Positions 1 to 11,335 are shown, counted from the stretch's first letter. The stretch is 64,000 nt of DNA from Mytilus californianus (GCF_021869535.1 NW_026262734.1:98585285-98649284); one strand, 5' to 3'. Translations and numbers: made by a program. Notes: generated from the letters alone by a model not told the origin.

Positions 1-639
1 CACTGGATTGATACTGGTGGACTGTTTCCCCCCGACGGTATTACAGCCTATTAACCCATACTTCCATCCTAGCATAAGGATACGGATATTGTTTATTGAC
101 ATTTGCTGCGATAAAATTTGGAAAATCATTTTTAAACTAAGGAATGTATCTCTCTTGTGCGTTGGCTCTACAATTGTTCTGGGTTTGTTTTATCAGCTTT
201 TCAATGTTTTTTTTTTTTGGGGGGGAAGGGGGGGGGGGGAGAGAATTTCAAATATATTTGCATCGAAGTTCAGTGAGGAGACATTTATTGTCGAAAAATG
301 CATCTGCTGTAGACAGATTGGTACCGTTAATGTCGTAAGCATCATGTGATTCATATTTATGCATAATATGAAATCATCATCATGAAGCTTAACTTTACAA
401 GTAACATTTTCTTATCAGATGATGAAAAATATGTAGATTATGAAACTGTTCCGCAAAATGTGTAGGCTCTGATATATTTCATGATATATAGAGCTTAATT
501 CAGACACATGTCTTGTGTTAAAGACTGCTTTGTGACCTCTATATGTCTATTGGTTATACTTTTCGCTGCCTTGCTGTCTCATTGGCGTCATCACGGATAC
601 ATTTGCTTTCCCTCATAGTGAATGTGCCACCACGGACCT
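1..639. other. Intergenic, no gene seen
   Basis: No ORF with recognisable content. A poly-T then poly-G stretch lies at about 208-241 and is a low-complexity tract. The remainder is AT-rich and shows no splice-framed exon that I can support. Confidence 0.6.
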
Positions 640-1545
640 GACTTTTTGCGGTATTGTATATCACAGTTGATTGGTAACGTTGATATTGTTGTTGTAGTTG
701 TATAAAATATGTAGTGGTAATGTATATCACAGTTGATCGGTAATATTGATGTTGTTGCAGTTGTAGTATAAAAGATATAGTGGTAATTTATATTCCAGTT
801 GATTGCTAGTGGGGTTGATGTAGTAGTATAAAATACATAGTGGTAATGATTTTTGCAACCAGGTTTAATCCATCATTTTCTACATAAGAAAATGCCTGTA
901 CCAAGTCAGGAATATGACAGTTGTTATCCATTCGATTGATGTGTTTGAGCTTTTGATTTTGCCATTTGCTTAGGGACTTTCCGTTAAGCCTCGGAGTTCT
1001 GTATTTTTGTTATTTTACTTGTTGGTAGTGTTGATGTTGATGTTGTTTCTGTTGTAGGATAAAATATATAGTGGTAATGTATATCACAGTTGATTGGTAA
1101 TGATGATGCTGTTGCTATAGAAGTATAAAAGATATAGTGGTAATGTATATTGGTTGATTGGTAATGTTGATGTTGTTGTTGTATTTGTATAAATTATATA
1201 GTTGATCGGTAGTGTTGATGGTGTTGTTGTAGTAGGATTTGAGTTATAGTGGTAATGTATATCTCAGTTGATTGTTAATGTTGATTTTGTTGTTGTAGTA
1301 GTATAAAAGATATAGTGGTAATGCATATCACAGTTTATTAGTAGTGTTGGTGTTGTTGTTGTAATAGGATATAGTGGTAATGTATATGCGATTTGATTGG
1401 AAGTTTTGTAGTTGATGTTGTTGCTGTAGTTGTATCAAAGATACAGTGGTAATGAATATCCTTGTTGAATGGTACTGTTAATGTTGTTGTTGTTATCGTA
1501 GTATAAAAGATATAGTGGTAATGTATATTGAGGTTGATAGGTAAG
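640..1545. repeat. Minisatellite, ~66-bp unit, about 12 degenerate copies
   Basis: The core phrase 'atagtggtaatgtatat' followed by 'cacagttgattggtaa' and a run of 'gttgatgttgttgttg' recurs about every 60-70 bp through the stretch (near 713, 776, 836, 1066, 1132, 1311, 1371, 1440 and 1508). Units differ by substitutions and small indels, so the array is old. It is interrupted near 850-1010 by an unrelated interspersed repeat. Confidence 0.85.
850..1010 (+). repeat. Interspersed repeat fragment inside the minisatellite
   Basis: The stretch carrying 'caggtttaatcc', 'atgcctgtaccaagtcag' and 'gaatatgacagtt' breaks the tandem array. The same phrases recur at 16065-16130 and, diverged, at 9450-9510 and inverted near 11290-11320. 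This looks like a fragment of a dispersed mussel repeat that landed in the array. Confidence 0.7.
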
Positions 1546-1689
1546 AATACTATTTTTTTTTGTTTCCTTCTTTTGTTAAGTCATGGGATTGAATTCTGTC
1601 ATTTATAATTTGAAGCAACACTTCCAATGTTTTTTATTCTCGGCATTCTGAAGATTGTTCTGTAAGTTGATGTTGTAGTATAAAGTAGT

Positions 1690-2050
1690 CTTTTAAAAGA
1701 GAGGCAAAGGATACCAATGGAACATACAAACTCACAAGTCGAAAATAAACGGACAACGCCATGGCTAAAAGAGAGGACAAACAGACAAACAACGGTAAAC
1801 AAAACACGACATAAAAACCAGACTGTGCAACACGAACCCATCCAAAAACTAGGGGTGATCTCAGGTGCTCCAAAAGGATAAGGAGATCCTGCTCCACATG
1901 TGACACCCGTCGAGTTGCTCATGTTAGTACAAACCCCGTGATAGGTCTAATCCATTAGGTCATATTCGGGGAAAAGAGGGACGGGATTGTAGTTACGACA
2001 ATTGGATCATATCCGTTGTCATTCGTGAAACGGATATTCCTTAACAGTCA
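1690..2050 (-). repeat. 3' tail of a retroelement family (minus-strand orientation)
   Basis: Sequence from 'gacattcaaactcataagtcg'-like text to the reverse-transcriptase relic. Homologous tails recur at 6440-6668 (plus orientation), 39845-40015 and 48195-48600, each sharing the CATGG/ACAAACAG block and the 'acatgtg' block. Its contiguity with the RT fragment at 2050-2500 suggests that all of these are 3' ends of one element family; that link is an inference from one complete junction. Small open frames across it are shadows. Confidence 0.7.
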
Positions 2051-2500
2051 AAAAACTTGTTATGGGGTCCGTAAAATTTTCAAAGGACGATTTCAACTTC
2101 ACCACTTGGAAATCTTGGTTAAATAGCTTCCTTGTGAGCAATTACCCTCTATCAAGGAAATCATGATAGGAAATACAAGCCCTAAAATATCGTATCAACT
2201 GGGAGATGTATACTCCGTATGCAGGCGGTGCTGGAATATTGCACAAAGAAGTGGAAAGTTCACAATTGGGAAGCTGAAATCATCCCTTATGTCATAAAGT
2301 TTTGTTTTCAACCGACCATCATTGTCAACTTCTAGATGTAAGTCAAGATATGAGGCAGACTTAACTGTATTTATTGTATCCTTCAAGTTCGATGGGATAG
2401 ATGCGTTTAACATAGTCAACAAAATTTGAATTATTTAGTGAGAGAACATCATCTATATAGCAGAAAGTAAGGTTAAAGAATACTACTAACTTCTTTTCTG
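2050..2500 (-). pseudogene. Reverse transcriptase fragment (YIDD box), decayed
   Basis: Reading the minus strand from about 2480, the frame gives FCYIDDVLSLNNSNF, the catalytic YxDD box of a reverse transcriptase, followed by a segment with SYLDLHLEVDNDGRLKTKLYD and then, after a frame change, NIPAPPAYGVYISQLIRY. At least two frameshifts (near 2395 and 2245) and in-frame stops further on show that it is dead. The 5' half of the RT, any endonuclease and any 5' end are absent. Sequences of this type are common in mussel genomes. The family (Penelope-like or another non-LTR lineage) cannot be settled from this fragment. It continues into the 3' tail at 1690-2050. Confidence 0.8.
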
Positions 2501-2619
2501 TTAAGTTTAGTAACTGATAGTATAGTGATATCTTATCAGCAGGTTAATATTCGTGGTAGGATTGCCAGTTCGACAACTACCCCACCAGAAATCAAATGAC
2601 GTGAAGTTAAAGTTAAGTC

Positions 2620-3430
2620 AGTTGAGTTTGCGTTAAGTAACTGAATGAATTCTTATCTCAGTATACTTATGTTTATTGTTTGTACTTGTGTTCCTTTTAT
2701 TGATTATAAAGTCTGTTTCAGGAGAATTAAAGGGCTTTTCCTGTACTGATTTTTTTTGTATAAAAGTTTTCTTATAGGCCATCATATCCCATTTCCTGTT
2801 TTCTTCATAGTTTGGTAAATATGCAATATCTGCTGGTGACTATCTCACATAAAATCGAACAATTCAAGCAATAAAATGAAGCAAAAAGGTTTATATTCTA
2901 TGAAAAATAGCGGTATACGATACACAAATTAATATAACTATAACTATGAATATACATTTTTAACACAGGCTGTATATTATAAAGCGTTACATTAAAGCAA
3001 AAACAAAATATTTTAAAAGATATGAGGATGCATAGTTTTCAATCACCCATTCTTCTCTAACAAAATCTTTTGATTCACTAAAATAAGCATCCCTTGTCAC
3101 ATGATATCTATTACGTAAAAAAGTAAAAACCCTGATGAGGAAGAGTTGAATGAATCAGATGATTAAAAACCAAACAATGTTAAAATGGAACTCCCTCAAG
3201 TAGCCGCTCGTTTGAAAAAAAAACAAATATCTACATGTAACAATAACAATAACAAGTATGTAAAAGTAGTATTCATTATTTTACAAATATTATTTGTTTA
3301 GAAAATGTTTTTGTGTTATATGATTTGTACTGTTTAAAATTGATGGTATAAAATACTAAAGTTAAAAAAGTTCTTTTGCTTGAATTTCATCACTTTAAAA
3401 TGAATATAGAATTGGTCACCATCCGATTGT
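2620..3430. other. Downstream flank of the lectin-like gene, no gene seen
   Basis: AT-rich sequence. It should contain the 3' UTR and poly(A) site of the minus-strand lectin-like gene, but no close AATAAA (TTTATT on the plus strand) lies within the first few hundred bases below the stop codon; candidates appear only near 2672 and 2697. Confidence 0.45.
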
Positions 3431-6400
3431 CTATTGAATGAAAAATACATCTTTGTTGTTGTCTGGGAACAAAGATGGCTGAGTTCCATTCATACATTCA
3501 CCTTTCAGTGTACAGACATTTGTGTTCTTGTCATACTCTGCAGCAGTACAGACTGTTTTTGCGAAGCACCTTATTGTACAGTGAATGTCACTGTCCACTA
3601 CATATGTTCCTATGACAGGTCCTACGTATCCGTACCCAATATATCCACACGCATAGGCAGTATCAATACCTGACGAACCTTAAATAGAAACAAAAAACCA
3701 TTGTTAAAACCGAAAATACGCTTGTTTCAATATTAGAGGCCTGCAACGGATTTCATATCCTTCAGTTACATAGTTAGTGTCCTACCCCACCAGAGGAGAA
3801 ATACGCCCGTCTAAATATCAGACACCTGCAGGGGATGTCTTATCCTTCGGTTATATAGTAAGTGTTTTCCCCCATCATATTTGTACTATAATGGATTTTT
3901 AGGATATCAGTCTCTTATCAAGAGCATGTCATCTTAACCGGATTCAATATTTCAAATTTACTGACCATTCTTTGATTGTACTCCTTAATGCTGCACGATT
4001 AAAATGTACACAAAATTACCAAAATAATAAAGATTGGCTTTTTCTGATTACCTGATTCATTGAGACTGTTTACTGTATCGCCATAGACCTCTACCTCACA
4101 AATTGTTAGATATTCCGTATCTCTACGTTTAATCCGGACAAACCTCCCTCTTGTGTTAGGAGGGCACGTTATAGTGACTCTCGGGTTTGCTGTGGCCTGA
4201 TAGTGACAGTGAAATACCTCTCCTTCATCTAAATTGGTCCACTTATTACATGTACATGCTGGCATGATAACTTCGACATCAAAATTTGTCAGTTGCTCAT
4301 CTGAAAAATATGGTAGTATTAGAGCAAGTTCGTAATTCAATTTGGATTTATTATATTAGAGGATTACTAATGTGACCCGTATATACAAAGTAATGTAAGT
4401 TTTTGGTTCGTTGATACAACTATTCACTAAGTATGGAAGTATGGTTGTTATTTTGTTCTTTGAGAAAAATATCAACAAAGGAAGGTAAGTATTTGCTTCG
4501 TTGAGACACCTATCTAAAAAGTAATGATATTATTAGGTTCTTTGAGACCAATGCCAACTATTTATGGTAAGTATATAGTTTTTAGAGACGAGAACCCACT
4601 AAGTAAGTTAAGCATTGGATTCGTTGAGAGAAGTACCCACTAATCAAGATAAGTTTATGGTTTGTTGAGACAAGTACCTGCAAGTAAGGTAAATATTTGG
4701 ATCGATAAACAGTTTCCACTTAGTAAGGTAAGTATTTGGTTCGTAGAGACAAGAATCCACTAAATAAGGCAAGTGTTTGGTTTGTTGAGGTAAGTGTCTA
4801 CAAAGTAAGGTAAGTATTTGATTCGTTGTTTCAAGTATTCACTAAGTATGGTTAGTATTTATTTATAAGCAAAGTAAGTATTTGGTTTGTTGAGACAAGT
4901 ATCCTATACGGAAAGTAAGTATTTCGGTTCGTTGAGACAAGTATATACAAAATAAGGTGAGTATTGGTTCATTGAGACAGGTTTCCACAAAGTAAGGTAC
5001 GTAGTTGGTTCGTTGAGATAAGTATCTACAAAGTAAGGTAAGTATTTGGTTCGCTGAGAAAAGTATTAATAAGTAAGATAAGTGTTTTGTTCATTAAGAC
5101 AAGTATCCACCAAGTAAGATAAGTATTTACAAAGTGAGGTACGTATTTGGTTCGTTGAGATAAGTATCTGCAAAGTAAGGTTAGTATTTGGTTCGTCGAG
5201 AAAAGTATTCGCCTATAAGCAAGCTAGGTATTTGTTGGTTTTTTTTCAATTTTTGTTTAAGTGGCCGTTGCTTATTTTCTTTTGGCCTATCTTGTTTTCC
5301 TCCCTTTCGAGTTATGAGTATCCCTTGAGACTTCAAACATATTTTATCTTATTTCCCTTAGGATATTTTTTTAAAATTTTTAGTGATATAATTAAATCAC
5401 ATGATGCAGAACAAATACAGTTGACAAGAGCATAACAACCGTGATAGTTATTCAACCATTTTTGCAGACAGTAGATGATTGAACGAAAAGATTTGGGAAA
5501 TGGCTGTGTATCATTGAGAGGCAAATATTACATGCATATCATGCATATTTGGGTATACTGTTGCTTTTAGTCATATACATGTGTAATAAACCAATAAAGT
5601 TTCATTAGGTGTAAATTGTTTTACTTAATAAAAAGCAGAAATTAATTTTTAATATCAACATGTATAAAAAAAAACAAAGTTAAACTTACGACAACAAGAT
5701 GTCCGTCCAAAAATATCTATAACATTTATATCATGAACATTCTGTAAGTCGACTAGTGAATAAACCTTTTTTTTAACAGACTACAATTTAAAAATAATAC
5801 TCTACAGTAATTGATGGAGTAAATGAAAATAATTTCGGAACGGAAACGATCAATGTACGGAGTTTGTAAATGTATATGACGTCTTTACTGGGTTGAGAAC
5901 TGTTTTGTTACAATTTTGAAGATTTACACCCTTTACTTACATTCCAATACCAAAATATCATCATGTTATTTAACACTTTTAAAAAATACCAGGCTTATAA
6001 CTTGTTACGCAAGATGCGCATTTCGTATACATAAGACTCTGCTGCTCTAATTAAATCAAAATAAAATTTAGTACGGAATTAAGGTATCATAAAATCAAAC
6101 ATTCCGAAAAGTGTAAATGCGGCTTAAATGCTTACTTCTCCTTTCTGTTTTAATCACTAAATGACGTTCGTTGGACGCAGTTAACCTTAATACGTAGACT
6201 GATTAATCTATCTATGAAACAACCTTTAAAATTTCTATGCTGCGAATGTTGAAATTGAAAATATTGTCACGATGTGATTTTGATATATAAGGGATATAAA
6301 AATCCAGAGAATAGAGTGTATGAGGCGTATTTGGGAGTGGGGGTAGGGGGGAGTGGGGGTGGGCACAAGATACCCCTTCCCTTTATGGATTTTTATTTCA

Positions 6401-7210
6401 CGAATGTGACCTACCGATTTAGACTTATTACTGGGTTTTAATAACATGAACAACACGACGGGTGCCACATGTGGAGCAAGATCTGCTTACCCTTCCGGAG
6501 CACCTGAGATCACCTTCAGTTTTTTGTGGGGTTCGTGTTGCTCATTCTCATTTCTATGTTGTGTTTTGTGTACTTTTGTTTTTAGTCATGGCGTTGTTTG
6601 TTTATTCGAGTTTGAATGTCCCTCTGATATCTTTCGCCCCTCCTTTATGGAGCTACGTTTATGGTTGATATAGAATTTTTACCTGTTTCACTCCAAAGGT
6701 TGACCAGTTTGCACCCCATTTTCAAAATCCTGGATCCTCATCTGAATGTGGTACTCAAAATCATATTTAAAATGCACTCTAGGTTATCAGAACTTTAAAA
6801 TATAAACTGTACAAAAAATTTTCTTGTTCAAATTTTAAACCAATAAAGTTTCGTCTAGATGAAATTATTTAACTTGATAAAAAGTAGAAATTCATTTTGT
6901 AATATAAATATGTATAAAACAAAACCTGAAAATTAGCACTTACGACCATAAGATGTCCGTCCAAAAATATCTATTACATCTATATTATAAACATTTTGTA
7001 AGTCGACTGCCCACCATGACTCCTGATTATCTACTCTGGCTGAATTCGCACACAAAAAATCGCCATAAACATACTGCAAATTTGACTTGTCTCCATCGAC
7101 GGCATATGTAGAGTTACAACAAAGATAATCTTTTCCCTCGGTAATTTTAGGATCATGAACGGAAGAAAGCTTTGTAGGTTTCTTTAATGCAATATTTACA
7201 TCAGCAAAGT
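3431..7210 (-). CDS. Fucolectin-type F5/8C domain protein with Cys-rich PAN-like tail (3 exons seen, 5' exon missing)
   Basis: Three minus-strand exons join without a frame change: 7210-6944, 4300-4052 and 3678-3431. Each internal boundary carries acceptor AG and donor GT (GTAAGT after 6944, GTAATC after 4052) and all junctions split a codon 1+2, so the reading frame is well supported. Exons 1 and 2 give an F5/8C (discoidin/fucolectin) domain: it opens NIALKKPTKLSS, has WWAVDLQNVYNIDVIDIFGR, and closes GRFVRIKRRDTEYLTICEVEVYG, the signature C-terminal strand of fucolectins. Exon 3 adds about 82 residues with seven cysteines and ends in TAG at 3431-3433; it resembles a PAN/apple-type module. 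Exon 1 begins in phase 1, so an upstream exon, expected to hold the start codon and signal peptide, is needed; I could not identify it. Fucolectins are secreted carbohydrate-binding proteins. Here the usual RGDxxxxR fucose-binding motif is not intact, so sugar specificity is open. The visible part is about 254 residues. Confidence 0.8.
4385..5230. repeat. Intronic minisatellite, ~41-bp unit, about 20 copies
   Basis: The unit, roughly 'aaagtaaggtaagtattt' then 'ggttcgttgagacaagta' then 'tccac', repeats through the intron immediately upstream of the second visible lectin exon. Copies vary by point changes and small indels. The plus strand, antisense to the gene, carries a near-consensus splice donor (GTAAGT) in almost every unit. 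Confidence 0.85.
5586..5754 (-). pseudogene. Relic duplicate of the 3' part of lectin exon 1 plus donor and intron flank
   Basis: Bases 5690-5754 on the minus strand encode VDLQNVHDINVIDIFGRTSC, matching the end of the first visible lectin exon (VDLQNVYNIDVIDIFGRTSY), and are followed by the same GTAAGT donor. The intron sequence beyond it (5586-5689) also matches 6838-6943, including 'accaataaagttt' and 'gataaaaag'-type blocks. Homology stops abruptly before the WW dipeptide. There is no acceptor and the first half of the domain is missing, so this is a truncated local duplication, not an alternative exon. It lies in the lectin intron. Confidence 0.8.
6440..6668 (+). repeat. Retroelement 3' tail fragment, plus orientation
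   Basis: Reverse-complement homologue of 1700-1925: the blocks 'acgggtgccacatgtgga' and 'ggagcacctgagatcac' are shared. Only the tail is present and no RT coding sequence adjoins it. It sits inside the lectin intron. Short open frames across it are not genes. Confidence 0.75.
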
Positions 7211-7305
7211 CTAAAACAAAAAATACAGGCCTATACACGTATATACACATTGATAATACAGTTATACACATCGAAAATACACGTTTATGTCACAGTAGAA
7301 ATTGG

Positions 7306-7410
7306 AATACAGTTTGATCCAGAATCTTTCTAGTACAAATTAGAATTCCAATATCTACTAGTAGGAATTTGGATATCCAGATTTGTACTTGGAAGATTCT
7401 GGATTGTATT
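7306..7410. repeat. ~105-bp imperfect palindrome
   Basis: The arm starting AATACAGTTTGATCCAGAAT at 7306 pairs with the arm ending GATTCTGGATTGTATT at 7410, around a centre ATCTACTAGTAG. It lies about 100 bp upstream of the first visible lectin exon. It is probably a small foldback/MITE remnant. Confidence 0.7.
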
Positions 7411-8284
7411 AGATTTCTAGTAGCATTCAGAATTTTTTTTTTTTGTTACTTTACTTTTTGCGTAATAAATTAACAGGATTGTCTTCTGAATATTTTGAGC
7501 AAATATATAAAATTTTATCATGTTTTTGTTAAATTTTGCATTAAAAGACATCATACATAAATTTATTATTTTCTATTTGATAGACAATATCTAAAATATT
7601 TCCGATAAAATATAGGTGTTGGCTATGGGTATCTATAATTTGATAAAAGGTTCTGAAATACATTATCACCATCGTTGTGTTGTTTTAAACTACACAGTAC
7701 TCCATATGAACTTATGATACTGTGAATTTTAGAAAAAAAAGGCTCTGCTGTAATACAAATTCATATTAAATTGGCTCTTCCATTTTTCTTTTTGATCCAG
7801 ACAAGTTTCATTATATTAGTTTATTTTATAATTAAGAAAAAAACTAGATTATTTCTTTATTTGTGTCTTTTTTCTGTATTCCTCTAGAATAATCGAGGAT
7901 CCTCTTGGTACAAATCTGTATATCCAAATATCTAATTATAATTTGAAGTCGTTGTGTACATGTATATTTCCGACGAGGCTCAGTTCATGATATAGTTAGC
8001 AATACAACTGGACTAACATTCATCAACGTTTGCAGAGAAAAGATTTAATGAACTGAAAACTGATCTAAATCATAGCAGAAAATTGGGACGTTTTCGGACT
8101 TTTTATTATATGTTATAACTTTTTTTAAATGTTTTTGGTATTGTTATTTAGATGAATTTTTGCTAAACTTATTGTTTATTTTTGTTGCGATTAACACGTG
8201 TGAACCAATCTACGGATAACTGTGATACTTAGGCACAGTATTATGTGATATAGATATCTGACCTATTTGATCATTGTCCTTATA
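7411..8284. other. AT-rich stretch, no feature supported
   Basis: No ORF of interest. I searched the minus strand here for an ATG plus hydrophobic segment ending in a phase-1 donor (the missing first lectin exon) and found none that I can defend. Confidence 0.45.
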
Positions 8285-8470
8285 TAAAAAAAGAAGATGT
8301 GGTATGATTGCCAATGAGACAACTCTTCACAAGAGACCAAATGACACAGAAATTAACAACTACAGGTCACCGTACGGCCTTCAACAATGAGCAAAGCCCA
8401 TACCGCATAGTCAGCTATAAAAGGCCCCGAAATGACAAATGTAAAACAATTCAAACTTAGTCTGGTTTAG
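8285..8470 (+). repeat. Common mussel interspersed repeat (copy 1)
   Basis: Starts 'aagaagatgtggtatgattg' then 'ccaatgagacaactcttcac' and continues with the 'gaccaaatgacacagaaatt' and 'aaggccccgaaatgacaaa' blocks. This is the most abundant dispersed repeat in the window; other copies are at 11586, 12605, 13285, 19540, 20425, 28314, 39780, 45640 and 47535. I recognise it as typical of Mytilus sequence; its class is not clear from the window. Confidence 0.85.
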
Positions 8471-9129
8471 TGTTAGAATAACAATTCACATTACATCAAA
8501 GGTAGAGAGTCGTAATGAATTATGAAAGTATGGTGGCTCGTTGGGGTTAAAAAAAGGATGGTTTAATTAGTTCCTTGAAACACTGCAGGCGAAACAACGC
8601 AAAGATAGACGTATATATCGAAAGATAAAAAGTGAAGAAAAAATGGGAATATGAGAATAATATGAGAGCATTATTCGGAACTCAAAAGGCTAGATTAACA
8701 CATATAGACTGGAAACAGAAAAACAAAAGGAAGAAAAAGAACGAAGTCAGGTTTACCCCTCAAAGGTGCATACATTTCCGCTTTTACCTTCTTTTAAAGA
8801 AGGTACTGATGATATAGATTCATAATTACTTCGTTATGAAAGGTATGCGTTATCGTATGTTAAAGTTAATATAAAAAAATCAGCTACTTCATTTATATGA
8901 TTTTAAGTTTGACGCAACTATATGCACAGGTTTTTTTTTCTTGATACACAGTTTTGATTTAGAAACAAAAAACCGACATGGTTAGAAAATACAAATAATA
9001 ACACCATTACAAACACTATTCCATTTTAATATTCTTGTCATTGTTAGAAAATACATAAAATAACACCATCACAAACTCAATCCCGATTTAATATTCGTGT
9101 ACGTGTGCGTTATAAATAAAACTAATTTA
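8471..9129. other. No feature supported
   Basis: AT-rich with a short internal echo: 'gttagaaaatac' with 'ataacaccat' occurs twice near 8981-9010 and 9046-9070. No convincing coding sequence. Confidence 0.5.
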
Positions 9130-9625
9130 TTTTATTTTTAGAAATTTACCTGTGATAATATAAACGTCACAAAAATACGTCACTTTTTGTGGCGTTGATC
9201 CATTTATGGGACGCGCATTTTATACTTCGTTTGTAGTGTCCTGTGCTGTCGTAAATTCATGGGAGGTATCCGTTGTTATTCTGCCGTTTACATGTTGAAA
9301 TGTACTATTTTATCATTTATTTATGTATTTCTCTGTGCTGATTGTCTTGCGTTTGTTTGTACTGTATTCCTGTCACGTAGTGTTGTCATTTGAGCGGTAG
9401 TTTTAACATTGCCATATAAGCGGGAGGTTTGGCTATCCATGAGACCAGGTTCAACCCACCATTTTTCTTAAACTGTCCTGTTCCAAGTCAGAAATATGGC
9501 AGTTGTTTTCCTCTTATAGTTGATGTGTTTCCCTCAGTTTTAAATTGTAAACCGAATTATTTGTTTCCTCTTAATCGATTGTAGACTATTGAACAGTGGT
9601 ATACTACTGTTGCCTTTATTTATCG
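9130..9625 (+). repeat. Interspersed repeat, longer copy
   Basis: Contains the 'tcatgggaggtatccgttg' block, the diverged 'ctgttccaagtcagaaatat' block and a tail 'gtatactactgttgccttta'. The tail recurs at 42545-42660 and, inverted, at 11095-11335. A probable dispersed element made of at least two modules. Confidence 0.7.
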
Positions 9626-9769
9626 CAAAAATGAGACAACTCAATATGGACCGCTCGTTTGAGTGCACTTCAGAAAAATAATGCATTAAATATGTTTGCT
9701 TGGTTCACATCAGATCAAGCGTTGATTATATATGATGATTTTAAGACATGTTTATTATAAAGTTTTAAC

Positions 9770-10745
9770 ATGACCGAAGGAGGTTTTAGGCAGAATTAAG
9801 TCAAGATCTTGTCGGTTAGAGTCTGGTGAAATATTTCAGCAGTTTTCTGTTCGTTTTGGAAGTTATTTTAGTACATGGATTGAAGTGTCAAATGTTTTAA
9901 AGACGTTTGATGGACTTCAGAATCTTATATTAAAAGACCAGTTTTTACTTACTAGTAATAACGTGGTAACGTTGTTTTTAAAAGAGAGAGTTTATAGATG
10001 AGACGACTAGGAACGGTGATTCATTTAAGAAAGCAAGGCTTAAAAATATAGACTCACTTTGAATTGATTCAAAAAGGTAAGTCCAAGTCCAAAAACCTAA
10101 CAGATTTAGGAACCGTCAGGAGTAAGTTATAGAGATAGAAAAAGACTCGTAGACGGTAGTGGTGGACAGAAAGTTGTGTTTTTATTGTAACAAATCAGAT
10201 GACTTGATATCTTATTGTCCATTATTAAGGAACAAGGTTGGTAGTGTACAAAGCAGTGGCCGACGGAGTAAGGCTAAGCGTTATACGAAAAGAAAGGTTG
10301 AAAAATCAACAAGGACATACATCATCACAACAAATGGTTTTAGATTAAATCTGTTTATTTCAGTGCAAAGACCCTTCGAATAATTCAATAGTAATTCTAC
10401 AAAATGTCATCTTTAATGACTTGACAACAGTTCCTTAACTATATCCCAGATGAACAAGTCTGTTTAAATCTTTGGTAAGCTTTCAGACCTTCAGAGTGTG
10501 AAAGGATGTCAATTAAAATGTCAGTGGCAAAAGGTAAGCTGGCTATAGGTGACCGTGTTGTTACAGTACCTCATTATACAAGATGTAATGGAGTTGTTAT
10601 CAAGAAAAGTTTAGTACAAATTATTTATTAGATGATTATCATACTTGTATATTAGCTGATGGATCGAGTGTCAAAGTACTTATGGCAATAATCATCGTAT
10701 ACAGTAGTCCTCATTATAAAGGTAAGGTACAGTTTGCTCTTCGTA
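9770..10745 (+). pseudogene. Ty3/gypsy-like gag-protease relic
   Basis: Reading through frameshifts and stops, 9790-10000 encodes a Gag-like helical segment (SGEIFQQFSVRFGSYFSTWI; TFDGLQNLILKDQFLL). Bases 10159-10240 give CFYCNKSDDLISYC, a CCHC zinc knuckle in which the His position is Asp. Bases 10505-10740 resemble a retropepsin (VVTVPHYTRCNGVVI; CILADGSSVKV), where the catalytic Asp-Thr-Gly has decayed to Tyr-Thr-Arg. The order gag, zinc knuckle, protease fits LTR retrotransposons of the Ty3/gypsy type. No RT, RNase H, integrase or LTR pair was found, and a second protease scrap occurs at 12842-12950. It is non-functional and old. Assignment rests on motif pattern and family memory, without a search. 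Confidence 0.65.
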
Positions 10746-11090
10746 AATACAGCTGTTTCACAAACCGCGCCTCTTTTAGGGAGATATATATTATTCATAG
10801 ATATTTTGTTTTGTTTACCGACTGGTTCCTAGATAAGATCTCTATGATGCAACTCGTAGAGACATAACTTGGGAATGTTACCATTATAAATACACATGGA
10901 TAGCGGCGAAATTGAATTCAGAGGAAGACCCTAGGCGAAGGAACGGGTAGTACAGAATTTTAGTATAAGGTGAAACTCTTAAAAGTTCGGGTATATAAAT
11001 GTTAAAAATATGGCGCACAGCCCTATATTTTGACCTTTGAAAAAATAGTAGTGCATATGAGCTTTCCATTCTAGGATATTATTTTTTTAC
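10735..11090. repeat. Direct local duplication, copy A
   Basis: Shares several blocks in the same order with 11915-12260: 'aaatacagctgtttcacaaa', 'agataagatctctatg', 'ggatagcggcgaaatt', 'tacagaattttagtataagg' and 'gagctttccattctagga'. It follows the protease relic directly, so it may be part of the same retroelement. Confidence 0.8.
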
Positions 11091-11094
11091 GAAA

Positions 11095-11335
11095 CTTCAT
11101 AGTAGATAAAGGCAACAGTAGTATACCGCTGTTCAATAGTCATAATTCGATTGAGCGAAAACAAATCCGGGAAACAATCTAAAACCAAAGAAAACACATC
11201 AACTATAAGAGGAAAACAACGGAACAACAGAAACACTGAACTACAACAAAATCAAACGCCAACATACATATCAACGGACTGTCTGATTACAACTGCCATA
11301 TTCCTGACTTGGTACAGGAAATTTTAAGAAAAATA
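11095..11335 (-). repeat. Interspersed repeat, inverted copy inserted between duplicate blocks
   Basis: Reverse complement of the 9440-9625 type sequence ('aaaggcaacagtagtatacc', 'cctgacttggtacagg'). It separates two parts of duplication copy A (10735-11090 and 11335-11420) that are adjacent in copy B, so it inserted after the duplication or into only one copy. Confidence 0.75.

Noticed and set aside
1599..1922. Open frames MSNSTGVTCGAG... and the similar one at 6446-6673
   Set aside because: Both lie in the same retroelement tail on opposite strands; the shared peptide reflects the repeat, not a gene.
4385..5230. CRISPR-like array
   Set aside because: Unit and 'spacer' are not separable; whole ~41-bp units repeat with drift, and the genome is eukaryotic.
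9150..9240. Candidate signal-peptide exon for the lectin gene (CACAG|GTAAAT on the minus strand)
   Set aside because: No suitable ATG or hydrophobic stretch in frame, and the sequence belongs to a dispersed repeat.
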